From: Nephrocerus scutellatus | Lineage: Eukaryota; Arthropoda; Insecta; Diptera; Pipunculidae | Assembly: GCA_947095585.1 (NCBI GenBank) | Contig: OX352763.1 | Span: 109,843,908-109,907,907 of the forward strand | DNA: 64,000 nucleotides | Direction of reading: 5' to 3' | Part shown: piece after piece, positions 10,463 through 20,714 of the stretch | Position numbering within the stretch: position 1 is the first letter of the stretch | Layout of the letters: every line of letters starts with the position of its first letter | The notes under the pieces: generated by a model | What the model was told of the DNA's origin: nothing | The model's database searches: none | What the model saw: only the letters and a program-made list of their open reading frames with translations | Made by a program: the position numbers and the translations under genes

Positions 10463-10970
10463 TGTTACGAAAATGTAAATAGAAATCTTTTATCACACTA
10501 AACATACTCGTATATATAAGTATAAGCATTGTATTGAATTGTATTAGAATTAGGAAATTGACAAAAACCATTGCATACAATTAGGCGTAATAATATTGTA
10601 TATAAATTGTATACAACAATTATACGTGTCAAACTTGTGGAACTTGGATAAAAAATTGTATATAGAGAGATACCAGTAGATATGTTCTCATATTTTTTTA
10701 AGAATAGAACCTTCTCGAAATTATTGCTTAGGTATAAATACAAGAATTTTATTTCAGTAAGTTAGTTAACAGACTACTTAAAAAGTTGAAAAGTAGATAT
10801 AGTTACCTCCTATGTGATATATAGTGTTATTAGTGAATAATAAGTAATCACCAGTGTAAATATGTGAGCTTTTGCTATTTGTTAATTAAAGTTGTATTTT
10901 GTGAATTAACGAACTTTCGTTTTATTTTCAAAATCCACTACGAACTCTAGAATGTCCAAATTTCGTAACA
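10463..10970 (+). mobile_element. Solo-like LTR, 508 bp
   Basis: The block begins TGTTACGAAAATG and ends AAATTTCGTAACA, the TG..CA ends with a short inverted repeat that mark LTRs. It holds a TATAAATA box (10733-10740) and shares its 3' half (AATCACCAGTGT, TTTGTTAATTAAAGTTGT, TTAACGAAC) with a second LTR at 20130-20714; its last 60 bases match inverted fragments at 17550 and 51207. No PBS, gag or pol follows, so it is a solo LTR or remnant. The flanks GTAT and GCAC do not match, so a simple solo LTR from one insertion is not supported. Gypsy-type ends are likely. Confidence 0.7.
10733..10740 (+). promoter_or_regulatory. LTR TATA box
   Basis: TATAAATA sits about 270 bases into the LTR and is conserved with the second LTR (20193-20200), each preceded by GG. 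Conservation between two diverged copies supports its role as the core promoter of the element. Confidence 0.55.
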
Positions 10971-11158
10971 GCACACAAATGATTATCTGGACATTGCCCT
11001 GACTTGATATAACGTTTTGTCTAAATTGGAAGATGTCAATGTTTTTGTTTCTGCCAAAAAAAAACTAATTATATACATTAATGGAACTACGCGAATATGG
11101 AAACTGAGTGAGTTTGAAGTCGAAACTGTTTTTTCCCCCAGATATGCCTTCCTTAAAA

Positions 11159-11705
11159 TTACAAAATGTTTACAAAACGAAGGTTTTTTTGTATAATTTT
11201 GGCTGTAATGGCTGAAGGGCGACCCCTTCTTCCACCATCCCGATTTCTAGCCGAAGTCATACAGATCGTCATCTCTAAACTCTGGGCGTCTTGGTATACG
11301 CCATACCAGCGTTGGCTTGGCTTGCCTCGTCGTCGTGTCCGATAAATTTTCACGCCGTGTTCTCTTAACACATGCGTGCTAGAAAGCTTACCGAACTTTA
11401 TTCTCTTCCCGATGTCAACATCGCGTTGACACTCGTAGATCTCATCATTATAGAGTCTCCGGAATCGGCCTTTCTCACGTACGAGGCCGACAAAGGCACA
11501 AATTCGTCAATTGAATGGCCATTTAACAATCAATGCAAAATTCTCTTCCCATAGCTCCAAGCTCTCAAAGGTATCTTTGAGATCGGATGTCTTTGCAGTA
11601 TGTGAAACGCGGTGTATATATTGCGTCATACCGCAGACTCTTTGGTAGAACTTCAACGCCTTGGGTGGTCCTTGTTCTTGTATTCTGTACCGCTCCAATT
11701 CTTCA
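11159..11705 (-). mobile_element. LINE relic (YLGS-type), linker and C-terminal end
   Basis: On the minus strand 11690-11520 reads KALKFYQRVCGMTQYIHRV and then ESLELWEENFALIVK, which fits the endonuclease-RT linker of this LINE type (RKFYxxVxxxxxGFxPR ... WxEHFxxL). Lower down, 11360-11190 reads RTRRRGKPSQRWYGVY and NRDGGRRGRPS, matching the C-terminal RGRPxxRWxD ... ARDRxxWRR region. The whole RT between them is missing, so this is a large internal deletion. The 3' end lies near 11160. Confidence 0.6.
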
Positions 11706-11774
11706 TATATTCTGAGCTCCTATTCTTCTATGGAATCTCGCTTCCTATAGGATTCTTGCATTGCTCGGTAGCTT

Positions 11775-13240
11775 AGTTTTTTTTTCATTTTGGTGGGGGC
11801 AATTGCCCCAATTTATTCGGCTTATTACAAGCTAAAACCTAAAGCTAACATTTCGTAAAAAATGTAAAACTAAGACTAAGAATTAAAGCTAACATATAAA
11901 GCTATGGGGAATGGCAGAGGAGATCGAGTTTGAGGCAGGATAAAATCGAAAAGGTTTAAGTTAACCTTTCGCAGCATACGGGAGATTGGTTCGTTAGAGC
12001 CGAACATGGTGCGGTGTGTGGGTAGATAGAAGAGAGGCGGGCATCGTAGATTACGAGGGTTAGTGTTAATAAAAATCGAGTTGTATATAGAGACGCGCAA
12101 TCGACGAAGCCGAAGAGGAGACGATGTATGAAAAGAATGTCAGCTATGTCTCTGCCTTCTTCTAGGGTTTTGAAGTTTATGAGGTTGAGGCGGTCTTGCT
12201 AGGGAGGCAGTATAAGATGATTGTCCAAAGGTAGACATCGAAGAGCAAATAGGAGAAAATGACGTTGGATGCTCTCGATTCTAGACACATGAATTTGATG
12301 ATAGGGGGACCATGCTTGACTAGCGTACTCGAGGAGGGGACGGAAAAAAGTGATGTTGAGGGAGCTGGTCACATATGGGTTGGAAAATTCTTTGGATCAC
12401 CGTTTGATAAAGCCAAGTGATGAGTTGGCTTCAAGAATTATTTCATAAATATGAGAAGAGAAAAATATAGCTCCGAGTAGCACAATATGCTGAGGCCATG
12501 AAAAGATTGCACGCGGGATATGGGTTGGCCGTGGAGACGGTAATGTCTGGGAGGGGGCTTGTCGAACGTACGTTTGAAGCCGAGGGCAGATAACTTAAAG
12601 AGGATTAGTTGATGAGATATCTTATCAAAAGCCTTACTGAAATCAGTTACAACAACGTCAACTTCGTTGCCACTCTTAAAAGGGGCAACTATAATGGACT
12701 TGAGTTCGATAAATTTAGCTGATGTGAACGACTCATTACATGCAATTCGTATGCTGTGACCACAATGTGATTTTGGTCGGTTTCGTCAAATGTTCGTTTA
12801 CTTACATGAACAAAGCGAGACAGAGGAGTTAATGGGATCATTTGTGAAGATAAGGCATAATTGGCTACCCATGAAGTTAGGGACGCCACTAACTTGGCAT
12901 AGACTTGAGTCTGTAAACCGATCTACGAAGAGACATTCCTTAGTTGAGTGGGGATTTGAAGCGATGGGGTCCAATGTAATTGAGGCAAATTAAAGTATCC
13001 GAAAATAAGGCTGTTGTCAAGGGAGTCAGATGAGTCGATGATTTGGTCAATGGTGTCGATAGCAAGTTGGTAGGATTCGATAGGCTGGGCCGGTTGAATG
13101 TAACAACACATAACGTACAGGGACCTACAGGGGAGTGTTATTTTTATTACATTAATCATGGAACCAGTTGACGCGATCTTTACGACTAGCAGCACTAATG
13201 AGTTTTTTATTAAAGCGTATCTACCCGGCATCTTACTCTC
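11775..13240 (-). mobile_element. Jockey-superfamily LINE relic: endonuclease, RT, C-terminus, poly(A)
   Basis: Reading down the minus strand: an apurinic endonuclease segment at 13170-12950 (SLYVMCCYIQPAQP, then IFGYFNLPQLHW, where the usual GDFN catalytic motif has D changed to Y); RT motif A at about 12700-12600 (VVVTDFSKAFDKISHQLI); and an RT C-terminal block at 12340-12200 (FRPLLEYASQAWSPYH, RIESIQRHFLLFALR). The 3' end carries GGGGCAATTGCCCCC and a run of A (minus strand, near 11780). About 1.5 kb remains of an element that would be several kb. The core RT motifs B and C are missing. It differs from the jockey-like family found at 35 and 63 kb. Confidence 0.8.
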
Positions 13241-13259
13241 ATTTAACTAAGGGGCAAAT

Positions 13260-13612
13260 TCTATCGCGCAACCGTACTTATTTTTCATCTCATACGTAGA
13301 GATACATATTTTGCTTGGTTTGTAAATGTGTCTAATGGTAACATTTTTATATTTCCCCCTCAATTTTACAACAAGATGAGTGGGGGTGTACTATAGCCTT
13401 TAAACATTTCATTAAAATTGGTTTGTAAATGTGGCTGATATTGACATTTTACATATCACACTCCCAGGGAGCTGAAAGTGAGGTGTACTATAGCCTATAA
13501 CCATCGTTCACCTGCCAATAATATACACTGAAAATTTTATAAGCATCGGTTGGTAAATGTGAGTTTCCATACATAACAACCGCATAACATTTCATTTTAT
13601 TTATATAGATTT
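13260..13612 (-). repeat. Dispersed repeat with three degenerate units
   Basis: TTGGTTTGTAAATGTG or variants occur at 13315, 13418 and 13547, and GTACTATAGCCT recurs at 13388 and 13485. The right end, CATTTCATTTTATTTATATAGATT (13588-13611), is the inverse of the start of the repeat at 39050 (AATCTATATAAATAAAAATG), so the element probably runs on the minus strand. No coding content. It may be a Helitron-like or other non-autonomous element. Confidence 0.5.
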
Positions 13613-14744
13613 CCTTTAACTAACGACCAAACTTTTTTATTACCTTTAGAGCACAAAAGCAAGCAATAAACCAAAGCAACAATTTTTTAGCAAAAGTATA
13701 AAACAAAAATAAAATTAAAAATACGAAAATATTTTAGTCGTCAGCGACTTGGAAAAAATGTCATTACTGAAATAAATCACCTAATTAGCAGTCGTCAATG
13801 TTACACTAAAAAAAAATTACTGCTAATAGTGCCTAAAACGAGCAAATTGCCAACTGTGTAACCAGTTTTATACCTTCACTTACTTCGAATTAAAATCCAA
13901 ATACTAAGCAAAATGCAAGAACCGCCAACACAACTATATTCGTTCTTTGATTTGGCTAATAACCTTTTTCGTTTTATGGTGGACAATTTCCTCGATTTAC
14001 AACCAACCAACAAACAGCGTGTGTTGCTCTAAAATGTTAGCTATTTGCCAGTTTAAAATTTTTTGCATTTTGATGAAGAGTTTTTTTTTTATTTTCAATT
14101 CACCTGACTGCCATACTAGTAGTTGTGCACAGTTGGTATAAGTCCGATGATATCATTTTTTTTTTATTTTGATAGCCTTTACAACTGCGAACATTTTATT
14201 GGTATTAAGAGCACGTTATGCGTTATGGGGTGTTACATTAAACTTGAATTTACATGCCAAATAGTATTTTATTCTAAATGCGATCAGTCTGATAGAGGGA
14301 CGCTATAAATAGAGACAGATCTAGTTGATCATCTGGAAAACATTGACCCAGTTGTTTTAGTTTGTAATGCAAGCAGACTATTTGTTGCAATCTATTGGGT
14401 GCATAAGTTAGCACAGTGCTGACAACATATTCGATTCGGTTTCCAGCGTCAGATGACTAAAAATTATCCATAAATTCGTTTTTGTACGTCACAGTTTCCA
14501 TAGAATTGATTAAAACTGAGACAACTTTTATTGGCAATAAATTATTTCGAGATTGATCGCCGGTTTTTGCCGGTTTTCACCCCTATTATATTTCAAAAAC
14601 GGCTACAGAGAGAATCGACAAATTTGTAGAGTTAAGCTCCAAGCAAAAAGGCGGTCGATTTGAATCGTGTAATTAAAACAACAACATATAAAAAACTTCG
14701 TTTTTCTGGTACTACGCGCCACACGCCCTACGCCAAATTATCTG
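13613..14744. other. Unannotated AT-rich stretch
   Basis: No supported gene; short frames are low-complexity. Diverged relatives of the following satellite (ACGCGCCACACGCC near 14715) appear from about 14700. Confidence 0.4.
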
Positions 14745-15835
14745 CCTTGAGGTCGGGCCTATTTCAAAGTATTTTCTCTTTTACACGCATCACACGCGCC
14801 ACAAGCGACTCGCGGCACACGTCATACGCGTGATATCAAAATTGACTCTGACAAAAATTCCACAATTCTGGAATTTTCAAATTCACAAAATTCCAGCTCT
14901 CTAGGGCATCTGAAAGGTGGCTAAAAAGGACCTCAAAAAACGAGAAAATGGTGGGTTTTTTTTACCATTTCACGCGCCACGCATCACACGCAGGATATAA
15001 AAAAAATGCTATTTGGGACTTAGACACTCAAAAAATTTCAGCTCTCTAGGTCGTGTAAAAGGTGGTTAAAAATGACCTTAAAGAAGACTTAAAAAATGTC
15101 TACCCATCAAACGCGCCATACGCGAAACGCGACACGCGTCACACGCGGAATATAAAAAAAGCTATTTGGAACTTAGACACTCTCAAAATTTCAGCTTTCT
15201 AGGTAGTGTGGAAGTTGGTTAAAAAGGACCTCAAAGAGGTCAAAGAAATGTTAACCCATCACACTCGACACACGTCATACTCGGAATTTAATAATAATAT
15301 TAGGCGCCACAGACCATTGCGGTCCAAGGCCTAGCTTCTCGCGACCATTTGTGTTTCGCATATATATTTTAGGACACAAATGGAAGGGACCTACAATTTA
15401 AGGCCGGATCCGAACGGCGAATTGAGAAGCTTTCCGTGGCAAGTTATTACTCTCGAAACGTTTGTCACCCATTCGCGAGAACTGGGACACCGTGAAAAAT
15501 ACTTTGGTATTACTGGGATTCGAACCAAAAAAAACTTCAACTTATCACACGTGACACACGCGACACGCGTCATACTCGGAATACAAAAAATGCTGTTTTG
15601 AACTTAGACACTCAGCTCACTAGGTCGTTTGGAAGTTGGTTAAAAAGGACCTTAAAGAGGTCGAAAAAAAAATTTCAACACATCACACTCGACACACGCG
15701 ACACGCGTCATACTTGAAATATAAAAATACTATTTTGGACTTAGACAATCACAACATTTCAGCTGTCTGTGGTCGTGTGGAAGTTGGTTAAAAAGGACCT
15801 CGAAGAAGTCGAAAAAAGTTGGCAAAGTTTGGTTT
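14745..15835. repeat. Satellite of ~147-bp monomers, interrupted by a SINE
   Basis: The anchor TTCAGCTCTCTAGGTCGTGT recurs in changed form at 14892, 15038, 15191, 15611 and 15759, giving spacings of 146, 153, 420 and 148. The long gap is explained by the SINE at 15288-15526. Each monomer also carries a CACACGCGACACGCGTCATAC-like block and GGTTAAAAAGGACCTCAAAGA. No coding content. Confidence 0.8.
15288..15526 (-). mobile_element. tRNA-derived SINE, copy B (inside the satellite)
   Basis: In reverse orientation the full 3' body and tail are present: TAATAATAATATT tail, GGCGCCACAGACCATTGCGG, CAAATGGAAGGGACCTAC and the B box (minus strand GGTTCGAATCCC, complement at 15516-15527). It stops just beyond the B box, so the A-box part is missing. 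It separates satellite monomers three and four, showing that the satellite was there first. Confidence 0.85.
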
Positions 15836-17155
15836 TATTTAACAAATGCCCATGACCGACCGCACAAACCGCTTTGACTACATTTTTAACCAGTACATAA
15901 TGACTTAAACTTACCGGCGGTTACATTTCAAATAATCTAATAAATCTTGCATCCTAAAAGTATGCTATACAAAAGTGCTTAATTCTAATTCAGTGCCTAT
16001 TTTTAGTATGCAGTACGTACGTTGCGATTTATATTAGGATTCGAATTCCATTATCTACTAACTTCCTTTCGTAACAATATAATGAAGTCCTCAGCGATTT
16101 CACATTGCGGGTTAAGTGATGGATCATAAATGGCAACAATGTTTTATGTTTCTTTAATGTTATTAACCTATTTTGTTGCTGTTCAAATGCACATTCCTTA
16201 TTTTAAAATATTTAAGAAACGTCCCAGGTTTTATGTGCATCTACTCAATTATCTAATTCATGTCTAAATTTGTTTTGGGTTAACTTGTTATTAGAGCTTA
16301 AAATCCGCGTTTAAATCCTTGTATATGAATATTTCAATAATTTCAGCTCTTTATAGGTAATTTAAGCAATTTAATTCAATATGAACCGTCAATTATGTAT
16401 GCATGCAAAACTGGTTAGTCCATATTCTTGATATAAAAAATTAAAAAATCCGCTATGGATATTATTTATGAAACTGTTATAAAGTGCATTCTTTATTACA
16501 AACAATTTTGTCATATTGCCCCAGTAACATTTGGCCTTAAATAGTAATCGGAATGCATAACTATTTCCATTCTTTGGTAATAAAAAAAGAAGTTTTGACA
16601 CAGCAGTTGGTGTATTCGATTACATATGATGCAAGTGAATTTCGTACACACCAACAACTGGGTGCGGTGCCATTTTAAAAAATCTTAACTTTTGGAATAA
16701 AATTGGTGATTGTAACCAGCTCCTTGACCTAACTGCAAAATGGCAACAGAGATATGTTCAGAATCGCATTTTGGTTGGATGAAGTGGTGCTTGATGTCTT
16801 ATAAGACAAAATGGTTCCGACAACATCTACAAAGAGTACGTTAGGGCACTTAATATTGGTAGTCTTGTGTTATAAGAAATAATAACTTAAGATATAAACA
16901 TGGAAGAGGTCTTCTAAAGGGGAAGCGTGTCAAGTGGCACGGCATGTAATAAGAACCGGTGATAAGTACATGGTGAAGAACAGCACTCAATATTAATTCA
17001 CTAAGGAGAAAGCCTAAAAGTAGCTTTCTGGTGGCGAACAGTCTACAGAAATATGAATTTGTCCAGAATCGACATAAGGACAAGTCAATACAGAAATGTA
17101 CTTGTCCAATCAAATCTTGGAAAGCTGATCTCAATTAATTTGGGACCGAGAGTTC
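15836..17155. other. Unannotated AT-rich stretch
   Basis: No supported gene in 1.3 kb. A 94-codon minus frame at 16850-17134 is hydrophobic but has no family signature and overlaps no start context of note. Confidence 0.4.
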
Positions 17156-17233
17156 AAGAAGAAGAAGAAGCAGAAGAAAAGAAGAAGAAGAAGATGAAGA
17201 AGATACAGAATAAGAAGATGAAGAAGAAGAAAA
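17156..17233. repeat. (GAA)n microsatellite
   Basis: Imperfect GAA/AAG trinucleotide run of about 78 bases just upstream of a SINE. Confidence 0.9.
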
Positions 17234-17258
17234 TGACATGGGCAATTAAATGCTATGT

Positions 17259-17516
17259 CGGTGCCGTGAATAAGTGCATGGACTTCTGAGCTGGAATCGA
17301 ATCCCAGTAACACCAAAAGTATTTTTCGCTGTCCCACCTCTCGCAAATGTCTGACAAACGTCCGAGAGTAATAACTTATCACGGAAAGATTCTTAATTCA
17401 CCGTTCGGATACGGCATTAAATTGTAGGTCTCTTCCAAAACATGCACAACACAAATGGTCGCGACAAGATAGACCTTGGACCGCAACAGACCGTTGCACC
17501 GAACATTATTATTAAT
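17259..17516 (+). mobile_element. tRNA-derived SINE, copy C
   Basis: It begins with a decayed tRNA-like head (TCGGTGCCGTGAATAAGTG), carries a B box changed to GGAATCGAATCCC (17291-17303), the ACACCAAAAGTATTTTTC block, GAGAGTAATAACTTATCAC, and the tail CGAACATTATTATTAATT. It is nearly full length. The A box is damaged (CCGTGAATAAGTG instead of CCGTGGCTCAGTGG). Confidence 0.85.
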
Positions 17517-17549
17517 TAAATACTATGATTATTTTCAAAGCCAAGATAT

Positions 17550-17642
17550 TGTTACGAAATTTAGGCTTTCTAGAGTTTGTAATGATATTTGCAAATAAAA
17601 CCACATGCACAAGTTCGTTTATTACAATTTTAATTAAAACTT
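17550..17642 (-). mobile_element. LTR 3' end, inverted
   Basis: TGTTACGAAATTTAGGCTTT opens a 90-bp stretch that is the reverse complement of the 3' end of the LTR at 10463-10970 (shared CTAGAGTT, TTTGCAAATAAAA, AAGTTCGTT, TTAATTAAAA). It is preceded by ATAT. Beyond 17642 the similarity stops. See the facing LTR end at 20714. Confidence 0.65.
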
Positions 17643-18789
17643 AAGACTTAGAGGTGTGAGCCAATGGTGGGAAGGGGTAAGTTTGGTTTGGTATTGTTGG
17701 GAGGCAGCTGGGCAACGCCTGTTGTTTAAGCTTTCGGCAGGTATTGACGATGTCTTGTGTGGAGGTAGCGCCGGGGCTAACAACTAGTATTTACATAATT
17801 TTATTTACAAGTTCCCAACAATCCGACAATATTACTCAGCCTAAAGATATGCAATGGTTTTAGGTAATTTATTAATTCTAATAGTATTCAATACAACGTT
17901 ATTCTTATGTACGAGTGTCAAGTATTATAAAATTAAACAAATAATTGATTAATTTTTAATTGAATAAACTTTAAAAATCTTCCTTATTGTTAAATTTCTT
18001 TTTATTTGCTGACCGATTTCGGAACTTAAAGTTCCATCTTTAATATATTATTTTAATATAATATTTTTTTTTATTTTGTCAAATCGAATGAAAATGTTAA
18101 GTGACTTTGCTAACCATAATAGGGGTCTAAACCAAAATATATCAGTCATAAAAAAATTGTAATCTCATAGAGATGTATTTTGAGCAGAAGTTGGAGTCAT
18201 ATTTGAAATTTGTGACAATAAACCAAGCAATAAACCAATAAACAAGTGACTGAAGAATTAATTAATTAATAACAAACCCTTTTCAAATAGTTTTCTTTAC
18301 TCATTATACACGGCACATTCTGTGACCTAAATATGTCTTCTGTATCGGGTATACTCGATTTAACTTTCGAAACGTACACCGACTCTAATATAGATAACGA
18401 TAATTGTTCGAGTTTTACACTCGACGAGATCGATAACCTCCCTCTTTATCGTAACACTTGAGAGCACTAGACATTCACACAAAATTTTGTGGCTTTTGGA
18501 CATAACCACATAAGTGCAGAGTAAACTAAAAGAAATCTTATGGTAGTTTTTTTTTAAATTTGCGTCTGCCTTTTTTATGTATAGTGTGGCGGACAGGTAA
18601 GGAGATTGTGCAAAGCGCCATATAGCATTGTTATAAATTCCTTAACTTTATTTAAAAGAAAGGAGAACCTTGTTGAAAAAAAGCCTAACTAGTTGGCTCT
18701 TGTGCAGTTGCTCAAACCCGGACCAATAGAGATATTGAGATAAAACAAGAACTTAACACCACACCATATGTTCATTTGATGGTCCGATA
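17643..18789. other. Unannotated AT-rich stretch
   Basis: Contains a short GC-richer segment (17650-17780) and one clean 42-codon ORF listed separately. Otherwise very AT-rich with nothing recognised. Confidence 0.4.
18333..18461 (+). CDS. Candidate 42-aa acidic ORF
   Basis: An ATG at 18333 opens 42 codons to TGA. The peptide is acidic, with many D, T, S and N (for example MSSVSGILDLTFE at its start and DEIDNLPLYRNT at its end). Codon use looks less AT-biased than the surroundings. It could be the first exon of a gene, the start of a retroelement gag, or chance. No family is recognised. Confidence 0.15.
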   Translation: MSSVSGILDLTFETYTDSNIDNDNCSSFTLDEIDNLPLYRNT

Positions 18790-19405
18790 AGTGATCTCTT
18801 TTTGAGCCCGGTATGTGGCGCTGGAGACGAGATGCCATCACGCTTAAAAAAACGTGATCATGCCTAAACCACTGGACTTATCGAACACATATTCACACTA
18901 TATGTTCTGGAGTTGAGATATTTACGAAAACGTTGTTTAGCGTTTGGTCTTTTGGTGCATATCTAATCATCAGGCCTAAACCACTACACAAATTACAGCC
19001 ATATTCACACCGTATGTTTGATTGGTGCCTCTAAATGTTCATCAATTTTTTTTAAGCTTGGTAGATGGCGCTGGGGTCAGTATATTCTTGGAAATGTCAT
19101 TCTGCATATACATCTAACCTCATCACGCCTAAACCACTTGACGTATCGAAGCCATATTCACGCCATAAGTTCTTTTGGTGCTCCGATAAGTTTATGTTTA
19201 TTTTGGATCCGGTAGGTGGCGCTGGAATCGATTTGTCATCTGGCATATAACAAGTCATTACGCTTAAGCCACCGGATGTATAAAAGCCATATTTACATCA
19301 TATGTTTGTTTCATGCTCCTTTTTATGGACTCGGTATGTATATGGCGCTGGAGATGAGGTATTTTTGAATATGTGCGTAAGGCAATATCACACCTAAGCC
19401 ACTGA
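18790..19405 (+). repeat. Tandem repeat with GGCGCTGGAG core
   Basis: Units carry GGTAGGTGGCGCTGGAG (18808, 19058, 19210, 19338 in varied form) and CCTAAACCACTGGAC...CATATTCACACC (18863, 18973, 19129, 19265, 19394). Spacing is roughly 110-155 bases, with one unit missing its core near 18930. About five copies, clearly diverged. No coding content. Confidence 0.7.
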
Positions 19406-19417
19406 CATATTATTTAT

Positions 19418-19640
19418 TTAAATAAAAATTAAATGCTATTCATTGGTAAGCGGATCACTTGAGAATGGTAGGACCGATTTGGCTCATTTTTTTTTTAAAT
19501 GTTCGTAATAGTCCGAGTAAAATTTTTACGAAAAGAAAAATTGGAAAGGTTGTCCGCAAAATTGGAATATTCGGAAACAATTTTTTTATTCATGGAATTT
19601 TTGTATGAACTCGCGACCATAAAACTCACGGTTCGAACGA
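19418..19640 (+). repeat. Dispersed repeat, copy lacking the mariner insertion
   Basis: AAATAAAAATTAAATGCTATTC, GATCACTTGAGAA, CCGATTTGGCT and AATGTTCGTAATAGTCCGA match the two flanks of the mariner at 39150-40791. Here the flanks are joined with a single TA (19509-19510). The match continues past the joint (GAAAAATTG...TTTTTGTATGAACTCGCGACCATAA against the right flank at 40794-40882). This is an old interspersed insect-type repeat, with no coding content. Confidence 0.75.
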
Positions 19641-19847
19641 TGGATTTGTGTAATTCTTTTTTTTTATTTGTTTATTAGTTATTTCATTTTACACAAACAG
19701 TGTTGTGAAGTAATTTCTTGATTATAGGCTTTAGAAAATGTGAAATGTTAATATCAGCTATCACGATGAAAAGAGGAAGACGGCGGTTCATGTGCGCGGC
19801 TAGTGAATTTGTATATAAAGCTATGTATAAAGGATATGTGGGCACCG

Positions 19848-19858
19848 TGGCTCAGTGG
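19848..19858 (+). promoter_or_regulatory. Pol III A box of SINE copy D
   Basis: TGGCTCAGTGG fits the tRNA A-box consensus TRGYNNANNGG. Confidence 0.75.
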
Positions 19859-19890
19859 AAATGCGCGTGGCTACTGAGCAGAACGTTCGT

Positions 19891-19901
19891 GGTTCGAATC
19901 C
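19891..19901 (+). promoter_or_regulatory. Pol III B box of SINE copy D
   Basis: GGTTCGAATCC is an exact match to the tRNA B-box consensus GGTTCGANTCC and lies 43 bases downstream of the A box, a normal tRNA spacing. Confidence 0.8.
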
Positions 19902-20129
19902 CAGTAACACCAAAAGTATTTTTCCGCGAATGGGTGACAAACGTTCCGAGAGTAATAACTTGTCACAGAAAGCTTATCAATTCGTTGTTCGGATCCGACC
20001 TTAAATTGTAGGTCCCTTCCATTTGTGTCCTAAAATATACATGAGCAACACAAATGGTCGTGAGAAATGGCCTTCACCGCGATGGTTTGTCGCGCCGAAT
20101 ATTATTATTATATAGGATGTTTTGCTATT

Positions 20130-20714
20130 AGCTAGATGGTTCGAATAGAATAGAATAGAAAAGATTAGAAGTTTTGGAAACTGTAGATTTGGTATAAATA
20201 CAGCAATTTAGTTAGTTAATGTTTCGAAATAAACCATCGACTACTCGAAAAGTTTAAAAATAGATAGAGCTATGGGAATATAAGTGTTTAATGTGAATAA
20301 TAGGTAATCACCAGTGTTAATTTGTGAACTTTTTTTATTTGTTAATTAAAGTTGTACTCGGAGTTTTGAATAAACGAACTGTTATTTTGTGTTCTTATTT
20401 GCAGTAGTACATTTCATATCGAGCTAGGAAAGTGGACGTTATCTTATTAGCTAGAAGCAATCTAACAAGCATACGATAGCAAGTAATGTACGCTTTTTCA
20501 CATGACCAAAACAATTTCTCTGCTAAACTAATCATGCGCAATGCAAAACTACTGTGTGAATGTGTGTTTGCTGAGACTGCAGTAAATAACAAAAGTATTT
20601 TCTATGTTAACACACGAGTGTGGATAAGGTTATAGTGTAGGAAACAGTCACTTTTGTCTATGGTCGTGTGAAAAATCACGAAACACGAACTCGCTAGAAA
20701 GCCCAAATTTCGTA
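20130..20714 (+). mobile_element. Decayed LTR, second copy
   Basis: Shares TATAAATA (20193-20200), TTAGTTAGTTAA, TAATCACCAGTGT and TTTGTTAATTAAAGTTGTA with the LTR at 10463-10970. After TTCTTATTTGCAG (20403) the match breaks for about 270 bases and resumes as ACACGAACTCGCTAGAAAGCCC, ending AAATTTCGTAAAA. The break is either an insertion or unrelated substitution. The 5' terminus is missing or replaced next to the SINE tail. Confidence 0.55.

Larger units (their letters stand above)
19840..20114 (+). mobile_element. tRNA-derived SINE, copy D (best preserved)
   Basis: Full-length copy: tRNA-like head GGGCACCGTGGCTCAGTGG, A and B boxes intact, ACACCAAAAGTATTTTTCC, GAGAGTAATAACTTGTCAC, TTGTAGGTCCCTTCCATTTG, CACAAATGGTCG, then TCGCGCCGAATATTATT and a TATT-rich tail. 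Total about 275 bp. tRNA-derived SINEs are copied by RNA polymerase III and moved by a partner LINE. The partner is not identified here. It ends directly beside a decayed LTR. Confidence 0.9.

Noticed and set aside
10455..10975. Target-site duplication for the LTR at 10463-10970
   Set aside because: Flanks GTAT and GCAC do not match, so I did not claim one.
16850..17134. Minus-strand 94-codon frame as a gene
   Set aside because: No motif, no supporting context, and it runs into a GAA/TTC microsatellite region.
19840..19912. Possible tRNA gene, because of good A and B boxes
   Set aside because: No proper acceptor stem or anticodon stem could be drawn, and the same head is followed by the same body and tail in the other SINE copies.
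17600..20700. Internal gag-pol of the LTR family between the LTR fragments
   Set aside because: No protease, RT, RNase H or integrase motif of an LTR element was seen in the interval; it contains tandem repeats and a SINE.
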